64,000 nt of DNA from contig JAFECL010000007.1 of NCBI GenBank assembly GCA_018242165.1, forward strand, positions 18,904 through 82,903, read 5' to 3'. Under the pieces are notes generated by a model. It worked only from the letters and a program-made list of their open reading frames with translations. It was not told the origin of the DNA and did not search any database. The translations under genes were made by a program, and so were the position numbers. The first letter of the stretch is position 1. Each line of letters starts with the position of its first letter. This document shows, piece after piece, positions 1 to 7,361 of the stretch. Source of the stretch: Pseudomonadota bacterium. Its GTDB lineage: Bacteria > Pseudomonadota > Alphaproteobacteria > Sphingomonadales > Sphingomonadaceae.

Positions 1-162
1 GCGCTGCTGGTGCTCGATCGCCCGCCGGGCTCGCCGCTGCGCCAGACCCGGCTGCCGGCGCCGTTCATGGCGGCGATCCGGGCCAATTACCACGTGGTCC
101 GCCGGCTGGACGACGGGATCACCGAATGGGCCCCGGACCGGGCGCCGCCGCGCCACGGCTGA
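1..162 (+). CDS. C-terminal fragment of an unidentified protein
   Basis: An open frame enters from the left edge and ends at a TGA at 160-162, giving the last 53 residues of a protein (starts ALLVLDRPPG, ends APPRHG). Codon use is GC-rich like the neighbouring genes. No motif is recognised in this fragment. The N-terminus lies outside the window, so no function is assigned. Confidence 0.5.
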   Translation, partial: ALLVLDRPPGSPLRQTRLPAPFMAAIRANYHVVRRLDDGITEWAPDRAPPRHG

Positions 163-214
163 GGCGCATCACGGGCCTTGGCGGGGCTGTTTCGGCAACA
201 AAATTGCGCGCCCC

Positions 215-620
215 GATTCCATTGCTGTCAAGCCGGCCAGGGCGCCCTCCACCGCCTGTCCACTGCCAAAAATTTTTTCACAGATTCACTTTGACTCTTG
301 CGCCGCGGGACAGTCACGCAAATCCAGCGCGTCGCGGTGGCGGGGCATGGCGGGGCTGCGCCGAAGCGAGTCGCCGACAGGGTAAACCGTACATTCACCC
401 TCTTGCGCCGGACTCGGCTTGCCAGCACTATCACTAGTGGCCGGGAGATCGGGGGGCCTCAAGACCTAGTCGGAACAACACTTTGGCCGCCATGGCGCGG
501 CAGGGGCGATTCGGGATGGTCGGCAGGGCCTGGTGCATGGCGCGGCGGCGCGGATGGGGGCAAGCAACGTTCCCGCTTTGATCCGTCCGTGCTATTGTCC
601 CGATCGCCCGATTCGGAATC
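215..620. promoter_or_regulatory. Cluster of eight GANTC sites upstream of nrdA
   Basis: GANTC occurs at 215, 283, 293, 368, 411, 508, 610 and 616. This fills most of the gene-free stretch 163-655. About 1.6 sites would be expected by chance in 406 bp. In alphaproteobacteria GANTC is the CcrM methylation site, and promoters rich in it are often GcrA/CcrM cell-cycle controlled (established knowledge). The link to nrdA is inference. The rest of the stretch holds the NrdR-like box and no credible gene. Confidence 0.5.
425..440 (+). promoter_or_regulatory. NrdR-box-like palindrome upstream of nrdA
   Basis: The 16-mer GCACTATCACTAGTGG matches the bacterial NrdR box ACACTATATATAGTGT at 11 of 16 positions, with CACTAT and TAGTG arms intact. 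A weaker half-matching copy (8 of 16) begins 32 bp downstream at 457-472. NrdR boxes normally occur as pairs about three helical turns apart. NrdR represses ribonucleotide reductase genes when dNTPs are plentiful. The second box is uncertain. Confidence 0.5.
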
Positions 621-655
621 GCCCAGGGGGCAAGGTATTTCAGGGGGCAGTACAA

Positions 656-2677
656 GTGGAATTCAGCAGCAGGGACGAGACTGCACCGGTGGATGGCTCG
701 GATGTGGCGGTGAAGGCCCCCAAGGCCTCCAGGGCAAAGGAAGCAACCAAGGCGGCAGTAGCGATGGCACAGGCAGACCAGGGTTCGGATGCGCTGGTGG
801 CGGCAGCCGGGGCGGCCATGGCCGGCGCGGCGGCAGCGGCGAAGGCGGCCGAGCGCGAGGATTCGAAGGCGGTGCACGATCGCCGTTTCGCCATCGTCAC
901 CGACGCCAGCCGTGACGCCCTGCTGACCCTGTTCGGCAAGGACACGCTCGACGATCGCTACCTGCTGCCCGGCGAGACCTATCAGGATCTGTTCGCCCGC
1001 GTCGCCGATGCCTATGCCGATGATCAGGATCACGCACAGCGGATCTATGACTATATCAGCAAGCTGTGGTTCATGCCCGCCACCCCGGTCCTGTCGAACG
1101 GCGGCACCGGGCGCGGCCTGCCGATCAGCTGCTATCTCAATTCGGTCGACGACAGCCTCGAAGGCATCGTCAACACCTGGAACGAGAACGTCTGGCTGGC
1201 CAGCCGGGGCGGCGGGATCGGCACCTATTGGGGCAACGTGCGCGGGATCGGCGAGCCGGTGGGGCTCAATGGCAAGACCAGCGGGATCATCCCCTTCGTC
1301 CGGGTGATGGATTCGCTCACTCTGGCGATCAGCCAGGGCAGCCTGCGCCGTGGTTCGGCCGCCTGCTATCTCGACATCAGCCACCCCGAGATCGAGGAAT
1401 TCCTCGAGATCCGCAAGCCCAGCGGCGACTTCAACCGCAAGGCGCTGAACCTGCACCACGGCGTGCTGGTGACCGACGAATTCATGGAAGCCGTGCGCGA
1501 TGGCGCCGAATTCGCGCTGCGTAGCCCGAAGGACGGCTCGGTGCGCGGCAAGGTCGATGCCCGCAGCCTGTTCCAGAAGCTGGTCGAAACCCGCCTCGCC
1601 ACGGGCGAGCCCTACATCGTCTTCAACGATACCGTGAACCGGATGATGCCGCAGCATCACCGCGACCTGGGGCTGAAGGTTTCCACCTCGAACCTCTGCT
1701 CGGAAATCACCCTGCCGACGGGCCGCGACCACCTCGGCAACGATCGCACCGCGGTCTGCTGCCTCTCGTCGCTGAACCTCGAGACCTGGGACGAGTGGTA
1801 CGGCGATGAACGCTTCGTCGAAGACGTGCTGCGCTTCCTCGACAACGTGCTGCAGGATTACATCGATCGCGCGCCCCCCGAAATGGCCCGCGCGGTCTAT
1901 TCGGCCAGCCGCGAACGCTCGGTCGGCATGGGGGTGATGGGCTTCCACTCGTTCCTGCAGAAGAAGGGCATCGCCTTCGAAAGCGCCATGGCCAAGGCGT
2001 GGAACCTCAAGATGTTCCGCCACGTCGCCGCCAAGGCGGATGAGGCCAGCCTGCTGCTCGCGCAGGAACGCGGCGCCTGCCCCGATGCCGCCGACATGGG
2101 CGTGATGCAGCGCTTCAGCTGCAAGATGGCCATCGCCCCCACCGCCAGCATCAGCATCATCTGCGGCGGCACCAGCGCCTGCATCGAGCCGATCCCGGCC
2201 AACATCTACACCCACAAGACCCTGTCGGGCTCCTTCGTGGTCAAGAACCCCTACCTGGAGGCACTGCTCCAGGCCAAGGCCAAGGATTCGACCAACGTCT
2301 GGAACTCGATCCTCGAGATGGGCGGCTCGGTCCAGCACCTCGATTTCCTCTCGCCGGAGGAAAAGGCCGTCTACAAGACCAGCTTCGAGATCGACCAGCG
2401 CTGGCTGCTCGAATTCGCCGCCGATCGCACCCCCTATATCGATCAGGCCCAGTCGCTGAACCTCTACATCCCCGCCGATGTCGACAAGTGGGATCTGATG
2501 ATGCTCCACTTCCAGGCGTGGGAACGCGGGATCAAGTCGCTCTACTACCTGCGCTCGAAGTCGGTGCAGCGCGCCGGGTTCGCCGGCGGGGTCGAGGCCG
2601 ACAATACGGCGGATGCCCCCAAGATCGAACTCTCCGCCGGCCAGACCGATTACGAGGAATGCCTGGCGTGCCAGTAG
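656..2677 (+). CDS. nrdA: Ribonucleoside-diphosphate reductase, alpha subunit (class I)
   Basis: Catalytic subunit of class I ribonucleotide reductase, which converts NDPs to dNDPs with NrdB (encoded at 3167). A GTG start at 656 is chosen because an AGGGGG ribosome site lies about 8 nt upstream; the frame is open further upstream to 533. The protein is 673 residues. Visible hallmarks are the active-site NLCSE (N346, C348, E350), the substrate-site cysteines in GLPISCYLN and TAVCCLSSLN, the radical-transfer tyrosine pair Y630-Y631, and a C-terminal redox pair CLACQ. The first ~70 residues are Ala/Lys-rich and low-complexity; no N-terminal ATP-cone is visible, so the usual overall-activity allosteric site appears absent. 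The promoter carries an NrdR-like box and many GANTC sites. Confidence 0.93.
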   Translation: MEFSSRDETAPVDGSDVAVKAPKASRAKEATKAAVAMAQADQGSDALVAAAGAAMAGAAAAAKAAEREDSKAVHDRRFAIVTDASRDALLTLFGKDTLDDRYLLPGETYQDLFARVADAYADDQDHAQRIYDYISKLWFMPATPVLSNGGTGRGLPISCYLNSVDDSLEGIVNTWNENVWLASRGGGIGTYWGNVRGIGEPVGLNGKTSGIIPFVRVMDSLTLAISQGSLRRGSAACYLDISHPEIEEFLEIRKPSGDFNRKALNLHHGVLVTDEFMEAVRDGAEFALRSPKDGSVRGKVDARSLFQKLVETRLATGEPYIVFNDTVNRMMPQHHRDLGLKVSTSNLCSEITLPTGRDHLGNDRTAVCCLSSLNLETWDEWYGDERFVEDVLRFLDNVLQDYIDRAPPEMARAVYSASRERSVGMGVMGFHSFLQKKGIAFESAMAKAWNLKMFRHVAAKADEASLLLAQERGACPDAADMGVMQRFSCKMAIAPTASISIICGGTSACIEPIPANIYTHKTLSGSFVVKNPYLEALLQAKAKDSTNVWNSILEMGGSVQHLDFLSPEEKAVYKTSFEIDQRWLLEFAADRTPYIDQAQSLNLYIPADVDKWDLMMLHFQAWERGIKSLYYLRSKSVQRAGFAGGVEADNTADAPKIELSAGQTDYEECLACQ

Positions 2678-2720
2678 TTTCGATCAAGGCGACCCTTTGA
2701 TCGCGTGGGATGAAGCACCG

Positions 2721-3113
2721 ATGCTCCGCATCTATCACCGCTGGCTCAGCCTCTTCTTCGCCCCCTTTCTCATCTGGGTGGCGGTGACGGGGCTGGTGAT
2801 CCAGTACAACCACGTGCTGGGCACCGATGAACGCAAGGGGCCCTCGGCGGCGGAACTGGCCGCCACCCATCCGGGCTTTGTCTGCCCGCCCGATCTCACC
2901 TGCCGGCCCAGAACACGGCCCGGGCAGATGGATTGGCGGATGCAGATCAAGCACCTCCACGCCGGCCAGCCCTTCGGCCCTGTCGGCACCGCGCTGTCGA
3001 TCCTCTCGGGGCTCTCGCTGGCCTTCTTCGCCGGCTCGGGCCTGTGGCTCTATATCCAGATGTGGCGCAATCGCGCCGCCCGCGCCCTTTCTCCCCGGTG
3101 GTTCTGGAAATAG
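2721..3113 (+). CDS. PepSY-type two-helix membrane protein
   Basis: A 130-residue protein with two predicted membrane helices: residues ~6-26 (core LFFAPFLIWVAVTGLVIQY) and ~95-117 (core LSILSGLSLAFFAGSGLWLY). Between them lies a ~60-residue loop with two cysteines. The N-terminal pattern (YHRW, then a helix) resembles PepSY-associated transmembrane proteins. The ATG at 2721 is used; the frame is open upstream into the nrdA end. It sits between nrdA (43 bp upstream) and nrdB (53 bp downstream) and is probably cotranscribed with them. A role in ribonucleotide reduction is not known; an iron- or redox-related membrane role is only a guess. Confidence 0.72.
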   Translation: MLRIYHRWLSLFFAPFLIWVAVTGLVIQYNHVLGTDERKGPSAAELAATHPGFVCPPDLTCRPRTRPGQMDWRMQIKHLHAGQPFGPVGTALSILSGLSLAFFAGSGLWLYIQMWRNRAARALSPRWFWK

Positions 3114-3166
3114 GCCACCGCCCGCTTTTCGTGTTAAACTAGCCCTACGCTGACAGGACCACGCCG

Positions 3167-4225
3167 ATGCCCCTTCTCGAAGCCCGCAAAACCTACAAGC
3201 CCTTCGAATACCCCTGGGCCTACGAGTTCTGGAAGCGCCAGCAGCAGATCCACTGGATGCCCGAGGAAGTGCCGCTGGGCGAGGATTGCCGTGACTGGGC
3301 GCAGAAGATCAGCGACCATGAACGCAACCTGCTGACCCAGATCTTCCGCTTCTTCACCCAGGCGGATGTCGAGGTGCAGGATTGCTATCACGAGAAATAC
3401 GGCCGCGTCTTCAAACCCACCGAGATCAAGATGATGCTGGCGGCGTTCAGCAACATGGAAACCGTCCACATCGCGGCCTATTCCCACCTGCTTGACACCA
3501 TCGGCATGCCCGAAAGCGAATACGGCATGTTCCTTGAGTACGAGGAGCTGAAGGCCAAGCACGATTACCTGCACACCTTCGGCGTCGAAACCGATCAGGA
3601 TATCGCCCGCACCCTCGCCATGTTCGGCGGCTTTACCGAAGGGCTGCAGCTGTTCGCCTCCTTCGCCATGCTGATGAACTTCCCGCGCTTCAACAAGATG
3701 AAGGGCATGGGCCAGATCGTCTCATGGTCGGTGCGCGATGAATCGCTCCACTGCGAAGGCATCACCAAGCTGTTCCACACCTTCGTCAAGGAACGCGGCT
3801 GCCTGACCAAGTCGGTCAAGGAAGACATCATCGATTGCTGCCAGAAAACCGTGCGGCTGGAAGATGCCTTCATCGATCTCGCCTTCGAACAGGGCCCCGT
3901 GCCGGGGATGAGCGCCAAGGAAATCAAGCGCTACATCCGCTACATCGCCGATTGGCGCCTCGGCCAGCTCGGCCTGCCCGCGATCTACATGATCGAGGAT
4001 CACCCCCTGCCCTGGCTCGCCCCGCTGCTCAACGGGGTGGAACACGCCAACTTCTTCGAAACCCGCGCGACGGAGTATTCGAAGGGCGCCACCCGCGGCA
4101 ACTGGCAGGACGTCTGGTCCAGCTTCGACAGCCGCCGCAAAGCCAAGGACGCCGCCAACGGCGATGCGCCGGTGGCGGGGGACGAGGCCGATATGTTCAA
4201 GGCAGCGGGGATCGCGGCGGAGTAA
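3167..4225 (+). CDS. nrdB: Ribonucleoside-diphosphate reductase, beta subunit (class I)
   Basis: Small subunit of class I ribonucleotide reductase, a ferritin-like diiron protein that supplies the tyrosyl radical to NrdA. It has 352 residues. The metal ligands can be placed by spacing with E. coli NrdB: D67, E98 and H101 (in METVH), then a Glu in FTEGLQLF and Glu/His in RDESLHCEG. The radical tyrosine is conserved as Y105, in the same position after EXXH, so this is a tyrosyl-radical enzyme rather than a Tyr-less variant. The ATG at 3167 follows AGGA at a suitable distance. No ATP-cone is seen at its N-terminus. A strong hairpin begins 27 bp after the stop. Confidence 0.95.
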   Translation: MPLLEARKTYKPFEYPWAYEFWKRQQQIHWMPEEVPLGEDCRDWAQKISDHERNLLTQIFRFFTQADVEVQDCYHEKYGRVFKPTEIKMMLAAFSNMETVHIAAYSHLLDTIGMPESEYGMFLEYEELKAKHDYLHTFGVETDQDIARTLAMFGGFTEGLQLFASFAMLMNFPRFNKMKGMGQIVSWSVRDESLHCEGITKLFHTFVKERGCLTKSVKEDIIDCCQKTVRLEDAFIDLAFEQGPVPGMSAKEIKRYIRYIADWRLGQLGLPAIYMIEDHPLPWLAPLLNGVEHANFFETRATEYSKGATRGNWQDVWSSFDSRRKAKDAANGDAPVAGDEADMFKAAGIAAE

Positions 4226-4252
4226 GGTTCAAGGTAGTGAAGGGATAGATAT

Positions 4253-4278
4253 GCGAGGGGGTTACCCCCTCGCGCTCC
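4253..4278 (+). repeat. 26-bp hairpin repeat, left copy
   Basis: GCGAGGGGG-TTA-CCCCCTCGC is a perfect 9-bp-arm hairpin at 4253-4273, followed by GCTCC. The full 26 bp recurs exactly, inverted, at 4954-4979, so the two copies bracket the AT-rich gene at 4304. The hairpin lies just after nrdB and could also terminate that operon. It behaves like a REP-type element. Confidence 0.75.
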
Positions 4279-4303
4279 CATGCCATTTTAGGATGTTTCA
4301 CCA

Positions 4304-4954
4304 TTGGCAATGTCGCGCATGAAGCGATGTTTGCGCCGTGTCCCGTTCGTACGGTGGGCAGCGCTTCTTCACGCGCAACAGCTAAGATCTGAGCGCGCCA
4401 AAATCCGGCAAGACTATGTGCTATCGGTTCTCGCCACCGTTGGGAACGTGACGATAACTTGGGCGGGTATCGAGCGTATGCTTGACGAGCTTATCGCTTG
4501 GTATCAGCAAAATTGTATCGAAATCCGCAAGGATCACCCGATATCGCTCTCGGGAAAGCTCGATTACCTCAAAATAATGGAAAAAGATGATCGGCTGACA
4601 GAAGGCGCAGTAGATTTCATTCGTGATTTAAGAATAAAAACAAAAATTCTGGGGGAAAAGCGTCACGCTATAATTCACTCCCTTCTTTCACACAATGGTG
4701 GCTATTCGCTTAAATGGACGGCACAAAGAGTGAAATATGAAGGCCCGCACGCGAAACTCGAAATACATACTTACCATAATGATGATTTACAAAAAATAAG
4801 TTCTGAAATATCAGATCATTCAAATCATATTGCGCCAAGAATATGGGTTCTAGTCGGCCATGATCCGAAAAAATTTCCAGAACAGAAAATTGCAGCGGCC
4901 CTAAAGGAATTTGGGTTCGAAAATGGCGGCCTTGTTGATTTAGAGTCAGTCTAG
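4304..4954 (+). CDS. Hypothetical protein with HEPN-like RX4H motif
   Basis: A 216-residue protein of no family I can name with confidence. Its DNA is visibly richer in A+T than all neighbours and uses AT-ending codons freely, which suggests transfer. Helical and charged, it carries R120-HAII-H125, fitting the RX4-6H motif of HEPN nucleases and HEPN partner proteins, inside a helix (LGEKRHAIIHS). Start choice: TTG at 4304 follows AGGA by about 10 nt; ATG at 4310 is the alternative. It is bracketed by exact inverted copies of a 26-bp hairpin and followed by a dispersed repeat, so it looks like a cargo gene. No toxin or antitoxin partner is adjacent. HEPN assignment rests on one motif and is tentative. 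Confidence 0.7.
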   Translation: MAMSRMKRCLRRVPFVRWAALLHAQQLRSERAKIRQDYVLSVLATVGNVTITWAGIERMLDELIAWYQQNCIEIRKDHPISLSGKLDYLKIMEKDDRLTEGAVDFIRDLRIKTKILGEKRHAIIHSLLSHNGGYSLKWTAQRVKYEGPHAKLEIHTYHNDDLQKISSEISDHSNHIAPRIWVLVGHDPKKFPEQKIAAALKEFGFENGGLVDLESV

Positions 4955-4979
4955 GAGCGCGAGGGGGTAACCCCCTCGC
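4954..4979 (-). repeat. 26-bp hairpin repeat, right (inverted) copy
   Basis: Exact reverse complement of 4253-4278. The hairpin core is 4959-4979 (GCGAGGGGG-TAA-CCCCCTCGC). It overlaps the last base of the stop codon of the HEPN-like gene and is followed directly by the longer dispersed repeat at 4984. Confidence 0.75.
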
Positions 4980-4983
4980 ATTC

Positions 4984-5148
4984 ACCCTCCTCCCCTTCAC
5001 TCCACCCTAAAAACCCCTTTCCTACACGCCCGCACGGTGCCAGCCATGGCGCCGTTCTTTGACATGGGTGAAGCTCTTGATTCGCAACGGAAAAGTTGCA
5101 GGGAAATTCGCATTGCATCACGCGATACGGGTGAAGTTTGTGAACATG
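4984..5148 (+). repeat. Dispersed ~155-165 bp repeat, copy 1
   Basis: This stretch is homologous, in opposite orientation, to 50002-50156. A 35-bp block at 5039-5073 is identical to the reverse complement of 50076-50110. Further identical blocks include AACCCCTTTCCTACAC near 5012-5027 and CGCGATACGGGTGAAGTTT at 5121-5139. Small open frames inside diverge between the copies, so it is treated as a non-coding repeat. It lies upstream of the region between the HEPN-like gene and the Lrp gene. Confidence 0.8.
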
Positions 5149-5242
5149 CCGCCTTTTCAAGGGCTTGGCCGCCGCCTTCGCCGCGCAAGCGGGCCATTTG
5201 GGACGCTTCGGGCCGGACGGCAGGCCCGTTCCGGCCGCCGTT

Positions 5243-5704
5243 TCAGCCGCGCGGCACCGGATAGCCGGCCATCCGCTTGATCCGCCGGATCGCAAAGCTG
5301 CTGTGCATGGCCGATACCCCCGGCAGGCGGGCCAGGCAGTTGCGGTGGATGCGGTCGTAATGGTCAAGGTCCTCGGCGGCGACGCGCAGGATATAGTCGG
5401 CCTGCCCGCTCATCAGGTGGCATTCGAGGATATCGTCGAAGGCGCCCACGGCCTGCTCGAAGCGGTCCATCGCCTCGCGCGATTGGCTGGTCAGGGTGAT
5501 CTCGACGAACACCTCGACCATCAGCCCCAGCCGGCGCGGATCCAGCCGGGCGGAATAGCCGGCCACCAGCCCGCGTTCCTCCAGCCCCCGCACCCGCCGG
5601 TGGCAGGCCGAGGGCGAGAGGCCGACGCGTTCGGCGAGTTCCGCCAAGGGCCGCGAGGAATCGGCCTGCAACGCTTCCAGCAGGGCGGCATCGGCGCGAT
5701 CCAT
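5243..5704 (-). CDS. Lrp/AsnC-family transcriptional regulator
   Basis: A 153-residue protein of standard Lrp/AsnC length. It has an N-terminal winged helix-turn-helix (residues ~5-50, with the recognition segment VGLSPSACHRRVRGLEERG) and a C-terminal ligand-binding RAM domain (residues ~65-140, including GQADYILRV). It is divergent from alanine dehydrogenase with 134 bp between the start codons. That arrangement is typical of an alanine-responsive activator of ald (AldR-like), so control of ald is a strong inference. I did not find a convincing palindromic operator in the shared promoter region, which contains the A/T-rich run around 5705-5730. Confidence 0.9.
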   Translation of the reverse strand: MDRADAALLEALQADSSRPLAELAERVGLSPSACHRRVRGLEERGLVAGYSARLDPRRLGLMVEVFVEITLTSQSREAMDRFEQAVGAFDDILECHLMSGQADYILRVAAEDLDHYDRIHRNCLARLPGVSAMHSSFAIRRIKRMAGYPVPRG

Positions 5705-5838
5705 GCAATATTCTCCCGCATTTTACCTTAGCAACGCGAAATCCTACCACAATTCCGCCGCCCGGCCAGCGCGAAAGGTGAAAAGCCCCGCCGCCGCGCT
5801 GCTATCCTGCCGCCACACGATAGCTTGGGAGAGAGACC

Positions 5839-6954
5839 ATGCGTGTTGGCACCGTCCGCGAAATCAAGAACCACGAATACCGCGTCGGCCTGACGCCCGA
5901 GAGCGTCCGCGAACTGGCCGCCCATGGCCACGAGATCTGGGTCGAAAGCGGCGCCGGGGCCGGCATCGGCGCCAGCGACGAGGATTACCGCGCCGCCGGG
6001 GCCGCGATCCAGCCCGACGCGGCAACCATTTTCGCCGGCTGCGAAATGGTGGTGAAGGTGAAGGAGCCGCAGGCCGCCGAGCGGGCGATGCTGCGCAAGG
6101 GCCAGGTGCTCTACACCTACCTCCACCTCGCGCCGGACCCGGAGCAGACGGCGGACCTGCTGAAGTCTGGCGTAACGGCCATCGCCTACGAGACGGTGAC
6201 CGGCCGCAACAACACCCTGCCGCTGCTCAAGCCGATGAGCCAGGTCGCCGGCCGGATGAGCGTTCAGGCCGGGGCCGCCGCGCTGGAGAAGGCCCACGGC
6301 GGCCGGGGCGTGCTGCTGGGCGGGGTGCCCGGCGTGGCCCCGGGCAAGGTGGTGGTGATCGGCGGCGGCGTGGTCGGCTTCAACGCCGCGCAGATGGCCG
6401 TTGGCCTCGGCGCCGACGTGACGATCCTCGACCGTGACCCGGATGTGCTGGAGCGCCTGGCGATCCACTTCGAGGCCGGCGCCAAGACCCGCTATGCCAG
6501 CCGCGCCAACCTTGCCGCCTGCGTGGCCGAGGCCGATCTGGTGATCGGCGCGGTGCTGGTGCCGGGCGCCGCCGCGCCCAAGCTGGTGACCCGCGAGATG
6601 CTCGGCACGATGAAGCCGGGCGCGGTGCTGGTCGACGTCGCGATCGATCAGGGCGGCTGCTTCGAAACCAGCCATGCCACCACCCATGCCGAGCCGACCT
6701 ACGTGGTCGATGGCATCGTCCACTATTGCGTCGCCAACATGCCCGGCGCGGTGGCCCGCACCAGCACCTATGCGCTGAACAACGTCACCCTGCCCCACGC
6801 CCTGCGCATCGCCGACATGGGCTGGAAGGAAGCGCTGAAGGCCGACCCGCACCTTGCCGCCGGGCTGAACGTCCACGAAGGCCAGGTGACCTACGAGGCC
6901 GTGGCGCGCGAGCTGGGTTACGCCCACGTGCCGGTGGAAGCGGTGCTGGGTTAG
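5839..6954 (+). CDS. ald: Alanine dehydrogenase
   Basis: NAD-dependent L-alanine dehydrogenase, interconverting alanine and pyruvate plus ammonia in the cytosol. At 371 residues it has the family's usual length and N-terminus ([20 protein letters not shown]). The Rossmann nucleotide-binding motif [20 protein letters not shown] is clear near residues 170-190, and the substrate-side region has [19 protein letters not shown] ribosome site precedes the ATG. It is divergent from an Lrp-family gene. Its stop codon overlaps the stop of the convergent thioesterase gene by 3 bp, leaving no room for a terminator between them. Confidence 0.96.
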   Translation: MRVGTVREIKNHEYRVGLTPESVRELAAHGHEIWVESGAGAGIGASDEDYRAAGAAIQPDAATIFAGCEMVVKVKEPQAAERAMLRKGQVLYTYLHLAPDPEQTADLLKSGVTAIAYETVTGRNNTLPLLKPMSQVAGRMSVQAGAAALEKAHGGRGVLLGGVPGVAPGKVVVIGGGVVGFNAAQMAVGLGADVTILDRDPDVLERLAIHFEAGAKTRYASRANLAACVAEADLVIGAVLVPGAAAPKLVTREMLGTMKPGAVLVDVAIDQGGCFETSHATTHAEPTYVVDGIVHYCVANMPGAVARTSTYALNNVTLPHALRIADMGWKEALKADPHLAAGLNVHEGQVTYEAVARELGYAHVPVEAVLG

Positions 6955-7361
6955 GCCTCGTCGCCAAAGGGGCGGAACGGCGCGGTGATCTCGTCACGGA
7001 CCCGCGCCAGCCGCCCGCTTGCACCATCAAGCAAGGCCCAGGTGGTGCGCGCGCTGACGATCACCTTGCCATCGGCGTTGCGGAAATCGACCCGCCGGTC
7101 GAACCGCGCGCCGGTGGGCGCCGTGGGAATCCACGTTTCCGCCGTCACGCCTTCGCCGGGGCCAATGTTGCCCTTGTAGTCGATCTCGTGCCGGGTCACG
7201 ACCCAGACCCATTGCGCCTGATGCTCCGCGCTGGCCACCTTCTGCCAGTGCGCCGTCGCCACCGCCTCGATCCACTGCACCCAGACCGCGTTGTTGACGT
7301 GGCCCAGCGCATCGATGTGCTGGGGCTCGGCGGTGAAGGCAAGCTTGTGGCGGTTGCTCAC
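6951..7361 (-). CDS. Acyl-CoA thioesterase, 4-hydroxybenzoyl-CoA thioesterase (hotdog) family
   Basis: A single hotdog-fold domain of 136 residues. The signature DALGHVNNAVWVQWIEA near the N-terminus contains the Asp, His and Asn positions typical of the YbgC/FadM thioesterase group. The substrate acyl-CoA cannot be told from sequence. The GTG start at 7361 overlaps the TGA of the upstream oligopeptidase gene (GTGA), so the two are translationally coupled. The 3' end runs into ald on the other strand. Confidence 0.85.
   Translation of the reverse strand: MSNRHKLAFTAEPQHIDALGHVNNAVWVQWIEAVATAHWQKVASAEHQAQWVWVVTRHEIDYKGNIGPGEGVTAETWIPTAPTGARFDRRVDFRNADGKVIVSARTTWALLDGASGRLARVRDEITAPFRPFGDEA

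Noticed and set aside
434-2509. A 691-codon open frame antisense to nrdA
   Set aside because: It is an antisense shadow produced by high GC; its translation is low-complexity His/Gly/Ala-rich with no domain, and nrdA on the other strand is unmistakable.
5037-5264. Small protein gene within the dispersed repeat
   Set aside because: The two copies share the first ~12 codons of one frame (MGE.LDSQ.KS) but then go out of phase, so selection on a protein is not evident.
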